DNA of 64,000 bases from DATBSL01 sp963729875 (GTDB lineage: Bacteria > Acidobacteriota > Vicinamibacteria > Fen-336), in the NCBI GenBank assembly GCA_963729875.1, contig CAVSPR010000005.1:186001-250000 (forward strand), given 5' to 3'. A model generated the notes under the pieces. It was not told where the DNA came from. It made no database searches and saw only the letters and a program-made list of their open reading frames with translations. The translations under genes and the position numbers were made by a program. Each line of letters opens with the position of its first letter. The first letter of the stretch is position 1. This document shows, one piece after another, positions 54,889 through 63,807 of this stretch.

Positions 54889-56961
54889 TCAGGCCTCCTC
54901 GACCCGCACGCGGGTCCCGCGCCAGGTCCCGTCGCCCCCGGTCACGGCCAGGGGGAGGGCGCCCGCGGCAGCGGGGCGCGCCGCCGGGTGCATCTCCTGT
55001 GGGTCCGGCCCCGCGGCGAGCGCGAGGCGCCCGTCGGGCAGCGTCTGGTCGTGGCGCAGCCGCGCCATCACCGACCCCGTCTCGCTCTCGATCCGCACCC
55101 GCCGGCCGTCGCCGATGCCGAGCTCCCGGGCGGTGCCCGGGCTCACCGCGGCGACCGCGGTGGGTGTCCGCAGGTCGGACTCCTGGTAGAGCTTCGTCAG
55201 CAGCGGCGAGACCGGCGTGCCGCCGGCCGTCCCGCGCGCGGCGAACGCCACCAGCGCGAGGCCGTCCGCGGGAGGCTCGGCGTCGGCCCAGCGGCGGAGC
55301 GTGTCGGCCGACGGCAGCGGGACGCGGGCGGAGGGCTTCGGGATGGGCGCCGGGTCGTCGATCCACAGGCCTCCCCGCGCGAGCGTCTCCCACGCCGCGT
55401 CGGGGCCGGCGACGGCCGCGGGGGCCCACTCCTTCTCCCCCCGCGCCACGAGGCGGCCCCGGCCACAGGCCAGGACGGCGGCCACGCGGCCCTTCAGGCG
55501 CTCCTCGAGCGAGGGCGCGGGCACACTCACGCCGAGGGCGGCCGCAAGCTCCCGGGCGAGGCGGACGGCGTCCACCGCCCCTGCCGGCGCCGGCAGAAGC
55601 GCCGGGGCGACCGAGTAACTCGCCACCGCCGCGTCGGGGCTCGGCAGCACCTCGTCCCAGGCCTCGAGCGGAGCGGGGCCGGGGACGAGCAGGGCGGCGT
55701 GCCGGGCGAGCCCGCTGTCGAAGGGCGAGAGTGAGACCACGAGAGCGCCCGGCGCGAGCGTTCGCGCGACCATCGGCCAGGGCAGCGCGCGACCGTCGTC
55801 GGCGCCGTCGAGGAGGGCGAGGCCGACGGAGCCCGCGGGCACCGCGGCGAGCGACGCGGGCGTCGCTCCGCTCACCTCCCCCGCCTCCGGCACCGGCCGC
55901 CGCGCGACGATCCCGCCGGGGCGCGCCGACGCTGCCGAGGACGAGGTCGAGCAGCGCCACCGCGCGCTCGGCATCGAGGCCGAGCGGCCCCCCGCCCGGG
56001 TCGCCGCCGCCGACCGCGACCGCCGGCCCCTGCGCGAGGAGCGCGCGCGCGAGCGCCTCGACGCGGGCGGGCGCGACGCCGGTTCTTGCGGCGGCACGCT
56101 CGGGCGCGAACGGCGCGACCGCCGCACGCGCCTCTTCTGGGGCGCGTCGCGGGTCGTCGCGCAGGATCACGTGGGCGAGGGCCAGGGCGAGGGGGCCCTC
56201 GGCCCCCGGGCGGACCGGCACCCACTCGTCGGCCAGGGCCGCGCTCGGCGAGCGCCACGCGTCGACCTGAACGACCCTCATCCCGCTCCGGAGGGCGAGC
56301 ATGCGGCCCGGGCGGCCCCACCCCTCGAGCACCGGCGCCCCGAACGAGAGGAGCATCCTCGTGCGCTCGAGGTCGATTCCCAGGGGAGCCGGGTCCACGA
56401 GCGCGCCGCCCAGGGCGTCGAGCGTCCCTCCCTCGTCGGCCGGCCGCGCGTAGACGCCGCCCGGCAGCACCGCGACGAGCTCGCGCCAGGCGGTCGAGGC
56501 CACTCGACCCGGGCGCCGGTCGAGGACCATCACCGCCTGGCCCTGCCGCGCCGCCAGCTTCGCCGCCGTCGCGATCTCCGCCACCGCCCCTCGAGCGACA
56601 CGGCCTGGAGCCGGCCGTCCACGCGGTGGTGAGGGGACGCGAGGCGCAGCGGGTGGTAGGCGAGGTGGTGCAGCGTGAGGCCGAGCGCGCAGGCGCCGCT
56701 CCCGAGCGGGTGGCCGGAGGCGGGTACCAAGGCCACCGGGCGGGCGCCCACGCAGCGCACGCGCAGGGCGCAGCCGCCGGGGCACAGCGTGCACGACGCG
56801 GCCCGGAACGAGACCGGCCCCGCCGGCGGGACCGGCAGGGCGCGCCGGTGCTGCGTCCAGATCGAGACGTCGTCGAGCAGCTTCCAGGGCGCGGGCGTCA
56901 GGGCCACGCCGACGGCGCCGCCGCCGAGGCCGAAGAGAAGGTCGCGTCGAGTCATGGCCAT
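54889..56961 (-). CDS. QrcB-like molybdopterin-oxidoreductase-family subunit, two frame breaks
   Basis: About 690 residues. A twin-Arg-like N-terminus (TRRDLLFGLGGGAVG) suggests Tat export. The CTLCPGGCALRVRCVGARPV segment resembles the Fe-S/Mo-bis-MGD opening of CISM oxidoreductases, and the C-terminus (SPGTARELGIGDGRRVRIES) is the molydopterin-binding-like beta-barrel. Slips fall near 56590 and 55925. It is shorter than catalytic Mo enzymes, and QrcB itself is reported not to hold Mo/W. It is expected to take electrons from the multiheme subunit. Confidence 0.8.
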
Positions 56962-56971
56962 CGGCGTTCTC

Positions 56972-57562
56972 CTACTTGTGGCAGGCCAGGCAGGCCGTGC
57001 GGCCCCGGCCGCGCTGCGCGTGGCAGCTCTCGCAGTCGCTCATCTTCATGCCCTGCCACGGCTCCCGGCCGACGCGGGAGAGCGAAGGCCCCCAGACGTC
57101 GCGGCTGTAGCCGCTGAGCCGGTTCTCCTCGTACGGGCGCAGCGAGTCGCTCGTCCCGTGCGGGCCGTGGCAGCGCTCGCAGGCGATCTTTTCCCGCGTG
57201 ACGTGCACCGCGTGCGGGAAGTGCACGTTGTCGGGCTGCCGCGCGTAGACGCGCCACGGGATCTCGCGGCCCGGCTTCACGTACTCCTCGACGAGGCGCT
57301 TCTCCTCGTCCGACGTGCCCTGCGGCTCTGCGTGGCAGGTCGAGCAGCTCTCGATCCCCGGGATGCCCGCGAACCGGCCGTCCGAGTCGAACGCGTGGCA
57401 GTCCGCGCAGGCGGAGCCGATCGCCTCCGAGGTGTGGGTCTTGTGGCTGAAGCGGAGCGGCTGCTCGCTTCGCGCGTAGAGGAGGCGGGGAAGCCCCAGC
57501 CAGCCGGCGGCGAGCGCGAGAGCGAGGCCGGCGGAGAAGGCGACGAGGGCGCGACGGCTCAT
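56972..57562 (-). CDS. Pentaheme cytochrome c, membrane-anchored (QrcA-like)
   Basis: A 196-residue protein with one N-terminal helix (about 7-25) and five CXXCH motifs: CADCH, CSTCH, CERCH, CESCH and CLACH, plus His ligands in SHKTHT and FPHAVHV. Qrc complexes use a multiheme cytochrome of this class (six hemes in the described complex) to receive electrons from periplasmic carriers. ATG 57562 overlaps the stop of the upstream gene (ATGA). It stands just before the QrcB-like gene. Confidence 0.9.
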   Translation of the reverse strand: MSRRALVAFSAGLALALAAGWLGLPRLLYARSEQPLRFSHKTHTSEAIGSACADCHAFDSDGRFAGIPGIESCSTCHAEPQGTSDEEKRLVEEYVKPGREIPWRVYARQPDNVHFPHAVHVTREKIACERCHGPHGTSDSLRPYEENRLSGYSRDVWGPSLSRVGREPWQGMKMSDCESCHAQRGRGRTACLACHK

Positions 57563-58491
57563 GGGTTCCTCCGGGTGTCGAGGATGGGGAAGAAGTCGGC
57601 GAGGAGGCGCAGGGCCTCCTCGCGCTCGAGGTGGGCCAGCAGGTCGGGGGCGAAGCGGCCGCCGTCGGCGGCGACCCGCCCCGCGCCCGGGGCGGCAAGC
57701 TGGGCGTGGACGAGCTCGCTGAGGCGGCGGACCTCGCCCGCCATCCAGTCCCGTGCGGCGGCGCCGCGGCGCAGGCCGGCCAACGAGGGGGCGGCGGGGG
57801 CCCGGACGGCGAAGAGCCAGCCGAGGCCGTACGGGTCGGCGGTGAGGTGCTCCAGGCTCGACCGCAGCCGCGTGTTGGCGGCCACGATCGTCTCGCCCCG
57901 GGGGAACACGAGGGTCAGGTCGATGCCGTGGACGGTGAGCACCACCGCCGGGCGCGCCGCGCCCTTGACCGCGAGGAAGGCGAGCCGCTCGACGCGCCCC
58001 ACGACCTGAGCGAGGAAGGCGTCGATACCGAGGTGCCACAGCCCGTCGTCGCCGGAGTCGAGCCAGGTGTGGTTCTCGGCGTAGGAGAGCCAGCCCGGCA
58101 CCGGGACGCCCTCCACGACCTCGACCCGCGCGTCCGCGGCGTCGGCGGGAGCGAGGGCGGGCCCTCGCCCGGCCTCGCCCGCCGCCGCCCGGAACAGCTC
58201 GCAGAACCGGTGGCCGTCGTGAGCGCACCGCGAGTCGGGACCCGAGCTCCACGGCACGTAGGTCGGGGCCGGCGTCGCCGCGCAGAACTGGACGAGCGTT
58301 TCCCGCAGGAACGGGCAGTGGGACGCGCTCGGGTGCGCCTCGTGGCTGCGGGGCGCCACGGGGCAGCTCGCGTGGTCGGGCGAGGAGCACAGCTCCCCGT
58401 CTCCCCGGGCGGCGGCGCGGGACAGGATCTTGCGGAAGGGCGCGGCCTCGCAGGCCTTGACCTGCTCGTCGCGCAGGAAAGGGCAGCGCAT
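57559..58491 (-). CDS. Cysteine-rich protein with a GcvH-like domain lacking the lipoyl lysine
   Basis: A 310-residue soluble protein. The N-terminal about 95 residues contain repeated cysteine motifs (MRCPFLRDEQVKACEAAPF, CPFLRETLVQFCAA, SRCAHDGHRFCELF). A GcvH-like domain follows (WLSYAENHTWLDSGDDGLWHLGIDAFLAQ, then DPYGLGWLFAV). The lipoyl-lysine position reads LTVHGIDLTLVFPRG, without Lys. It may act as a scaffold or an assembly factor for the Qrc-like complex. A second GcvH-like protein ends the operon. Confidence 0.78.
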   Translation of the reverse strand: MRCPFLRDEQVKACEAAPFRKILSRAAARGDGELCSSPDHASCPVAPRSHEAHPSASHCPFLRETLVQFCAATPAPTYVPWSSGPDSRCAHDGHRFCELFRAAAGEAGRGPALAPADAADARVEVVEGVPVPGWLSYAENHTWLDSGDDGLWHLGIDAFLAQVVGRVERLAFLAVKGAARPAVVLTVHGIDLTLVFPRGETIVAANTRLRSSLEHLTADPYGLGWLFAVRAPAAPSLAGLRRGAAARDWMAGEVRRLSELVHAQLAAPGAGRVAADGGRFAPDLLAHLEREEALRLLADFFPILDTRRNP

Positions 58492-58514
58492 CGCGGGCCT
58501 CCGCCTCTCCGCGC

Positions 58515-58748
58515 CTACTCCTTCTTCTTCTTCTTGTCGATGCGCTCGCCGCCGTCCGCCATCGTCAGGCCGAGCTCGGGCGTCTCGAACGCGTGGTCGT
58601 CGGCGAGGTTCTTGCCGTGAGCGAGGCGGTAGCCCAGCTCGCGCACCACTCCCGCCGCCACCGCGATCACGCAGACCAGCGTGACGAGGCCGAGGGCGAT
58701 GTTCGTGAAGTTCAACCAGAAGGTGTCTGCTCCGTCCGGCGCGTACAT
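58515..58748 (-). CDS. Small single-helix membrane protein
   Basis: A 77-residue protein with one transmembrane helix (about 17-36; LGLVTLVCVIAVAAGVVREL) and a Lys-rich C-terminal tail (DKKKKKE). It is the first gene of the Qrc-like operon, 24 nt upstream of the Cys-rich protein. The function is unknown; it may be an accessory subunit of the complex. Confidence 0.65.
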   Translation of the reverse strand: MYAPDGADTFWLNFTNIALGLVTLVCVIAVAAGVVRELGYRLAHGKNLADDHAFETPELGLTMADGGERIDKKKKKE

Positions 58749-58998
58749 GGCGTCACCGTCCTTCCCGCGGGGCCCGAGGAGAAGCCCTCGAGTGGAACAC
58801 CCGCACCATCCATCAAGGCAAGGACGATGCCGCTTCCGCCGACGACCGTCGGAGAAGCCCGCAGGGCCTTCCCCGGCCTGGGGATCGGGGGAGGCAGCGG
58901 AGCCGGTCCGCCTTCGCTCGGGGGCGGTCGCGTGTGGGATGTGCCGACGAGGGTGTGGGCAATCCCCACACGCCGCCGCCGCGCGTGAGGCGTTCGGC
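58749..58998. other. Intergenic region with a GTGTGGG hairpin
   Basis: No gene found in this 250-nt gap. It holds a 7-bp perfect inverted repeat GTGTGGG/CCCACAC (58953-58959 and 58965-58971) with a 5-nt loop, just downstream of the minus-strand exchanger stub, so it may be a terminator remnant. A second partial copy of GTGTGGG lies at about 58931. The promoter of the Qrc-like operon should lie here; no clear hexamers were recognised. Confidence 0.35.
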
Positions 58999-59136
58999 TC
59001 AGCCGTGCCGCGGCGCCCGCTGTCTCCACGTCCGCCAGCCGACGACGGCCAGCGTGACCGCGGTGAGGGGCAGGACGAAGGCCTCCTTGAAGACCACGAG
59101 CGCGTCGCCGTAGCCGAACGCCTGCCCCGCCTGCGC
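58999..59136 (-). pseudogene. C-terminal stub of a Ca/Na exchanger
   Basis: The last about 38 codons read EAFVLPLTAVTLAVVGWRTWR and end at 58999. This nearly repeats the C-terminus of the intact exchanger at 59754 (QAFVLPLTAVTLAVVGWRAWR), in the same orientation. No other part of an exchanger is present, so it is a duplicated or deleted stub. The dgkA gene lies between the two copies. Confidence 0.6.
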
Positions 59137-59362
59137 GCGCAACAGCGCCGCCGCCGTGCACGGCGGCGCGGGCTGGGGCAGAATGAGTGGCCTCGATGCC
59201 GAGCCGGTGCCCCACCACGGCCGCCCGCTCTCGCTAGCGCTCACCCTGCCGCCGCTCGGCGCCGTGTTCCGCAAGCCCCAGGTTGTGGGTGGGTGGCTTG
59301 CATGCCTTGATCTTCGGCTGATTGCCCGGAAACGACAGCATGCAAATCAATGGAGGCAGGGC

Positions 59363-59749
59363 GTGAGAAACAAGTTCCTGGGTACCGGCGAGCCGGGTTA
59401 TCACCCGCTGCGAAAGCTCCGCACCATTCTTGCCGGCTTGCGCTACGCGGTTGTCTACGACTTCAGCGTTGCCTGGAAGCTGCTCATCTCGCTGGTGGTG
59501 CTTGCGGGAGCCCTGTTCGCCCGCGACTGGGTTGACGTTGCGCTGATCATCGTCGTCACCGCCCTGGTGCTGGTCGCGGAGATCATGAACAGTGCCATCG
59601 AGGCCCTGTGCGATTTCGTCGAAACGCGCCACAACGAGAAGATCGGCATCATCAAGGACATCGCCGCCGCCGGGGTCGGCATCGCGATGCTCGCCTGGTT
59701 GCTGGTGCTCGGATTCGAGGCGGGAGAGATACTGCGCAAGCTCCCCTGA
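59363..59749 (+). CDS. dgkA: Diacylglycerol kinase family protein (DgkA/UndK type)
   Basis: A 128-residue trimeric-type membrane kinase with three hydrophobic segments. It has FSVAWKLLISLVVLAGALF, EIMNSAIEALCDFVETRHNEKIGIIKDIAAAGVG (the DgkA signature with the catalytic Glu region) and a short tail. It phosphorylates diacylglycerol or undecaprenol in lipid recycling. GTG 59363 follows GGAGG by 6 nt. The flanking bases (for example around 59340) are markedly less GC-rich than neighbours, which may indicate a separate origin. Confidence 0.88.
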   Translation: MRNKFLGTGEPGYHPLRKLRTILAGLRYAVVYDFSVAWKLLISLVVLAGALFARDWVDVALIIVVTALVLVAEIMNSAIEALCDFVETRHNEKIGIIKDIAAAGVGIAMLAWLLVLGFEAGEILRKLP

Positions 59750-59753
59750 GAGG

Positions 59754-60827
59754 CTACGACGCCGGGCGCCTCCAGGCCCGCCAGCCCACGACGGCCAGGG
59801 TGACCGCGGTGAGCGGCAGCACGAAGGCCTGCATCACGGCCGAGAAGGCAGGCAGCGCGTCGTGCTGCTGGGCGGCGAGGACGAGGTAGGCGGTGTAGGC
59901 GACGTAGAAGAGCAGGAAGAGGGCTCCCTCCCAACGCGCGATCGTCGCCCCGCTCGCGAAGATCGGAAGGCACGCGACCGCCACCGCGATCATCACCGGG
60001 ATGTCGAAGGTCACGAGCGCGCCCGACACCGGGAGGCCGGCCGGGGCCACGAGCCCCGACAGCCCGAGAACGGCGACGACGTTGAAGATGTTGCTGCCCA
60101 CGACGTTCCCGACCGCGATGTCCCGCTCCCCTCGGATCGTGGCCAGGATCGAGGTCGCCACCTCGGGAAGCGAGGTGCCGGCGGCCACGATCGTGAGGCC
60201 GATGACGAGCTCGCTCACCCCAAGGGCCTGGGCGAAGGCCACGGCGCCGTTCACGAGCCAGCGTGACCCGAGGACGAGGAGGACGAGCCCGGCCGCGACG
60301 AGCGCCACGTTCACGGCCGTGGAGGCCGGCTTCGGTCCATACTCCTTCCCGTACTCCTCCCGGATCGCGGCCGACTCCTTCCGGCTCTGGAGGACCTGGA
60401 AGACGGTGTAGGCGACGGCGCCGGCGAAGAGGAGCGCCGCGTCGAGCCGCCCGACCGACCCGTCCGCGGCCAGGAGGAGCGTGAGGGCGGAGACACCGAT
60501 CATGATCGGGACGTCGAGGCGAATGAGCTGCGAGGACACGACGAGCGGCGTGATGATCGCCGAGGCGCCGAGGATGAAGAGGACGTTGAAGATGTTGCTC
60601 CCCACGACGTTTCCCAGGGCGAGATCGGGCTGGCCGGCCCAGGCCGACTTCACGCTGACCGCCATCTCGGGGGCGCTCGTCCCGTAGGCGACCACGGTCA
60701 GGCCGATCACGAGAGGCGAGATCCCCAGGGCGGCGGCGAGGCGGGAGGCCCCCTTCACGAGCCACTCCGCCCCCAGGACCAGCAGCCCCAGCCCGGCCAC
60801 GAACAGCACCACGGTCGTCGCGTCCAT
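59754..60827 (-). CDS. Calcium/sodium antiporter (CaCA family, YrbG-like)
   Basis: A 357-residue exchanger with about ten helices and the paired alpha-repeats: GTSAPEMAVSV...GNVVGSNIFNVLFILG and GTSLPEVATSI...GNVVGSNIFNVVAVLG. These hold the conserved acidic and Asn/Ser ion ligands. It exchanges Ca2+ for Na+ or H+ in the inner membrane. ATG 60827 is favoured over 60839 because GGAGG precedes it by 5 nt. Confidence 0.92.
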   Translation of the reverse strand: MDATTVVLFVAGLGLLVLGAEWLVKGASRLAAALGISPLVIGLTVVAYGTSAPEMAVSVKSAWAGQPDLALGNVVGSNIFNVLFILGASAIITPLVVSSQLIRLDVPIMIGVSALTLLLAADGSVGRLDAALLFAGAVAYTVFQVLQSRKESAAIREEYGKEYGPKPASTAVNVALVAAGLVLLVLGSRWLVNGAVAFAQALGVSELVIGLTIVAAGTSLPEVATSILATIRGERDIAVGNVVGSNIFNVVAVLGLSGLVAPAGLPVSGALVTFDIPVMIAVAVACLPIFASGATIARWEGALFLLFYVAYTAYLVLAAQQHDALPAFSAVMQAFVLPLTAVTLAVVGWRAWRRPAS

Positions 60828-60896
60828 GCGTTCCTCCATCGGTCGGCCCGAGGGCCGTCCCCTCCCCGTACGAATCCGGTAAGACGATGCTCCTCA

Positions 60897-61241
60897 TTAG
60901 TCCATCGCTCTTCTCGACGCTTCTTCCGCGCCGGCGAGCTCGTCGGCGACGGTGCCCTCCCACAGCGGGCTCCTCCTCCTGTAGCCCGCGCGGCCGATCG
61001 CGTGCGCCGCGACCGGTGCCGTCAGGAAGAGGAACGCCACGATCACGACCGCCTGCCCGGCCACGGCCGCCGTGCCGAAGTGAATGGCCGCCCCGAGAAG
61101 CACGAGGGACGCGCCGAGCGTCGCCGCCTTGGACGTCGCCGACATGCGCGTGTAGAGGTCGGGGAGCCGCACGAGGCCGACGCCGGCGAGCAGCATGAAC
61201 GCCGACCCCGCGACGAGGAGAACGGCGACAAGGAGGCTCAC
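60897..61241 (-). CDS. mnhG: Mrp Na+/H+ antiporter subunit G
   Basis: A 114-residue subunit with three helices and the MnhG motif GLVRLPDLYTRMSATSKAATLG. The C-terminal 30 residues are hydrophilic. The GTG start at 61241 overlaps the stop of mnhF (GTGA). It is last in the minus-strand mnhB-C-D-E-F-G order. The complex couples proton entry to Na+ export. Confidence 0.92.
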   Translation of the reverse strand: MSLLVAVLLVAGSAFMLLAGVGLVRLPDLYTRMSATSKAATLGASLVLLGAAIHFGTAAVAGQAVVIVAFLFLTAPVAAHAIGRAGYRRRSPLWEGTVADELAGAEEASRRAMD

Positions 61242-61510
61242 TCGTCTCCTCCCTGCTCCGCGTACCGCGCGAAGGCCACCGTCCCCAGGAACGCGACGAG
61301 GGCGAGGACGAGGGCGACGTCGAGGTAGACGGCGTCGCCGGAGACCACCGCCGCCGCGCCCGCGATCCCGACCCCGAGCGCGCTCAGGAGGTCGACGGCC
61401 ACGACCCGGTTCGCGAGGTCGGGGCCGCGCACGAGGCGGACGAAGGCGAGGAGGACCGCGAGCCCCACGAGGAAAAGCGCGGTCGTCGCCCCGAGGACGG
61501 CCGGGCTCAC
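61238..61510 (-). CDS. mnhF: Mrp Na+/H+ antiporter subunit F
   Basis: A 90-residue membrane subunit with three helices and the characteristic RLVRGPDLANRVVAVDLLS region. The start is GTG 61510, whose GTGA overlaps the mnhE stop; its own stop overlaps mnhG in the same way. Confidence 0.92.
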   Translation of the reverse strand: MSPAVLGATTALFLVGLAVLLAFVRLVRGPDLANRVVAVDLLSALGVGIAGAAAVVSGDAVYLDVALVLALVAFLGTVAFARYAEQGGDE

Positions 61511-61974
61511 CGGAACACCTCCCGGATCCGCCGCTCGAAGCCGTCCCGGATCTCCCGGCGCAGGTCGTCGGGGCTCGTCACCGCCATCGCGTGCACGTAG
61601 AGCGTGCGCCGGTCGGGCGAGACGTCGAGGCTCAGCGTGCCCGGGGTCAGCGTGATCAGGTTGGCGAGGAGCGCGATCTCCGCGTCGCGGTCGAGCGTCA
61701 GGGGGACCGCGACGATCGCCGGGCGCAGGCGGCCGGCGGGGGCGATGACCGCCGCCGCGACCCTGAGGTTCGCGACCACGACCTCCTTCAGGACGTAGGC
61801 GAGGAACCCGGGGAGGCGGGCCAGGCGGACGCGGCGGAAGCCCTCTCCGCCGAGGGGGCGGACGAGCCGCAGGAGGAACCACGCCAGCGCACACGAGAAC
61901 ACGAGCGCGGGGAGCGACCAATCCCCGGTGAGGGCCATCCAGGCGAGCGCGAGGAGCGAGACCTCGAGAATCAC
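61507..61974 (-). CDS. mnhE: Mrp Na+/H+ antiporter subunit E
   Basis: A 155-residue subunit: two or three N-terminal helices and a cytoplasmic C-terminal domain with LITLTPGTLSLDVSPDRRTLYVHAM, the MnhE hallmark. GTG 61974 overlaps the mnhD stop. In frame and complete. Confidence 0.93.
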   Translation of the reverse strand: MILEVSLLALAWMALTGDWSLPALVFSCALAWFLLRLVRPLGGEGFRRVRLARLPGFLAYVLKEVVVANLRVAAAVIAPAGRLRPAIVAVPLTLDRDAEIALLANLITLTPGTLSLDVSPDRRTLYVHAMAVTSPDDLRREIRDGFERRIREVFR

Positions 61975-63463
61975 GGCCGCGCCCCCTCTCCGAGCACGGC
62001 CCGGATGTACTGGGAGGGATCGGCGAGCTGCGCCGCCGCCCGGCTCGCGAGGTCGAACACGGGGCCGGCGCCGAGGCCCAGGGCCAGGGTCAGCAGGACG
62101 AGGGCTGCGATCGGCCCCACCACCAGCGCGCTCAGCCGCGTCGGCCCGGCCGGCGCGTCGGGGGCGCGTCCTTCCAGTAGGTCTCGCTCCAGATCTTGAC
62201 CATCGAGAACAGGGTCAGCAGGCTCACCGCGAGGGCGACGCCGGTCACGACCCACTCCCGCTCGTCGAGGGCTGCCTTGACGAGCGCGAGCTTCGCCCAG
62301 AAGCCCGACAGCGGAGGGATCCCGGCCAGCGAGAAGGCCGGCAGAGGAAGAGCAAGCGCGAGCCCCGGGTGCGATCGCCACAGCCCCCCGAGCCGGCGGA
62401 CGTCGTAGCTGCCCCCGAGCTGCCGCGCCGCGCCCCCGATCAAGAAGAGGCTCGTCTTGACGAGTGTGGTGGACGAGGAAGAGGACCGACCCGGCCAGGC
62501 CGAGCGGGGTGAGCAGCCCCAGGCCGAGCAGCATGTAGCCGACCTGGCTGACGCTGTGGAAGGCGAGCAGCCGCCGCAATTCGTACTGGGCCGCGGCCCC
62601 GAGCACGCCGGTCGCCATGGTCAGTGCGGCCACGACCAGGATCACGGAGTGGGTGAACCGGTCTCGGCGGTGAAGACGAGGGTGAACGCCCGCAGGAGCG
62701 CGTAGACGCCCACCTTGGTGAGGAGCCCCGCGAAGATCGCGGACACCGCGACCGGCGGGGTGTGGTACGAGGCGGGCAGCCAGAAGAAGAGGGGGAAGAC
62801 CGCGGCCTTGATGCCGAACGCGACGAGGAACAGGCAGGCGAGAGTCGTGACGAGGCCGGGGGCCGTGCCCCGCTGCACCGCGAGGCCGAGGTCGGCCATG
62901 TTGAGCGTGCCCGCGACGCCGTAGAGCACGCCCACCGCGGCGAGGAACACCGCCGAGGAGAGGAGGTTGAGCGACACGTACTTGACCGCGCCCTCGAGCT
63001 GGGCCCGCTCGCCGCCGAGGGCGAGGAGGACGAACGAGGCCATGAGCATGACCTCGAACGCCACGTAGAGATTGAAGAGGTCGCCGGTCAGGAACGCCAT
63101 GCTCACGCCCATCAGCAAGACGTGGAAGAGCGGGTGGTAGCCGTGGCGCTCGCGCGCCGCGTCGATCGACCCGACCGAGTAGACGGCGACCGTGACGCCG
63201 ATGATCCCCGTAAGGAGCACCATGATCGCGGCGAGGAGGTCGGCGACGAGGCTGATCCCGAACGGGGCGGGCCAGGCGCCCATCTGCATGACCTGGATGC
63301 CCGACCCGTCCACGCGCGCGAGCAGCGCGGCCGCGACGGCCAGGAGGGCGAGCGCCCCGAGGACGCTCGTCGCGCGCTGGGCGGTCCGCCACGGCCGCAG
63401 CGCCAGGCAGGCGATCGCCGTGGCGAGGGGCACGAGGACGGGGAGGACGACGAGGGCCTTCAC
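61971..63463 (-). CDS. mnhD: Mrp Na+/H+ antiporter subunit D, three frame breaks
   Basis: A proton-conducting NuoL/M/N-like subunit of about 495 residues, 14 helices. Conserved pieces in order are FNLYVAFEVMLMASFVL, FGIKAAVFPLFFWLPASYHTPP (Lys and Glu/His of the proton path), QVGYMLLGLGL and SLAGIPPLSGFWAKLALV. Breaks lie near 62650, 62455 and 62165; each is cured by one base. GTG 63463. The pieces are all in order and well conserved, so sequence error is likely. Confidence 0.9.
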
Positions 63464-63807
63464 GAGTCGGTGGACCGCAGCGAGTCGAGATCGTCGGTGC
63501 CCGTTTCCCGGTGGGCGCGCTTGACGAGCACCAGGGCGAAGGCCTGGACGCCGAAGCCGATGACGATGGCGGTGAGGACGAGGGCCTGGGGCACGGGGTC
63601 GGCGTGGGGCGGGATGAGCCTCTCCGCCCCCGGGGGGACGATCGGGGCGGCGGCCCGGGAGAGCCGGCCCACGGTGAAGATGAGGAGGTTCGCGGCGTGG
63701 CCGAGGAGGGCGAGGCCGAGTACGAGCTTCACCACGCTGCGGCGCATCACGAGATACAAGCCGGCCGCGTAGAGGATGCCGATCACGATGGCGAGAAGCG
63801 TCGTCAC
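63460..63807 (-). CDS. mnhC: Mrp Na+/H+ antiporter subunit C
   Basis: A 115-residue NuoK-like subunit with three helices and GLYLVMRRSVVKLVLGLALLGHAANLLIF, PVPQALVLTAIVIGFG. GTG 63807 overlaps the mnhB stop (GTGA); its stop overlaps the mnhD start. A longer upstream frame is open but unconserved. Confidence 0.93.
   Translation of the reverse strand: MTTLLAIVIGILYAAGLYLVMRRSVVKLVLGLALLGHAANLLIFTVGRLSRAAAPIVPPGAERLIPPHADPVPQALVLTAIVIGFGVQAFALVLVKRAHRETGTDDLDSLRSTDS

Noticed and set aside
58953..58971. GTGTGGG/CCCACAC hairpin as a CRISPR-type repeat
   Set aside because: Only one full copy exists and there is no regular spacing or cas gene.
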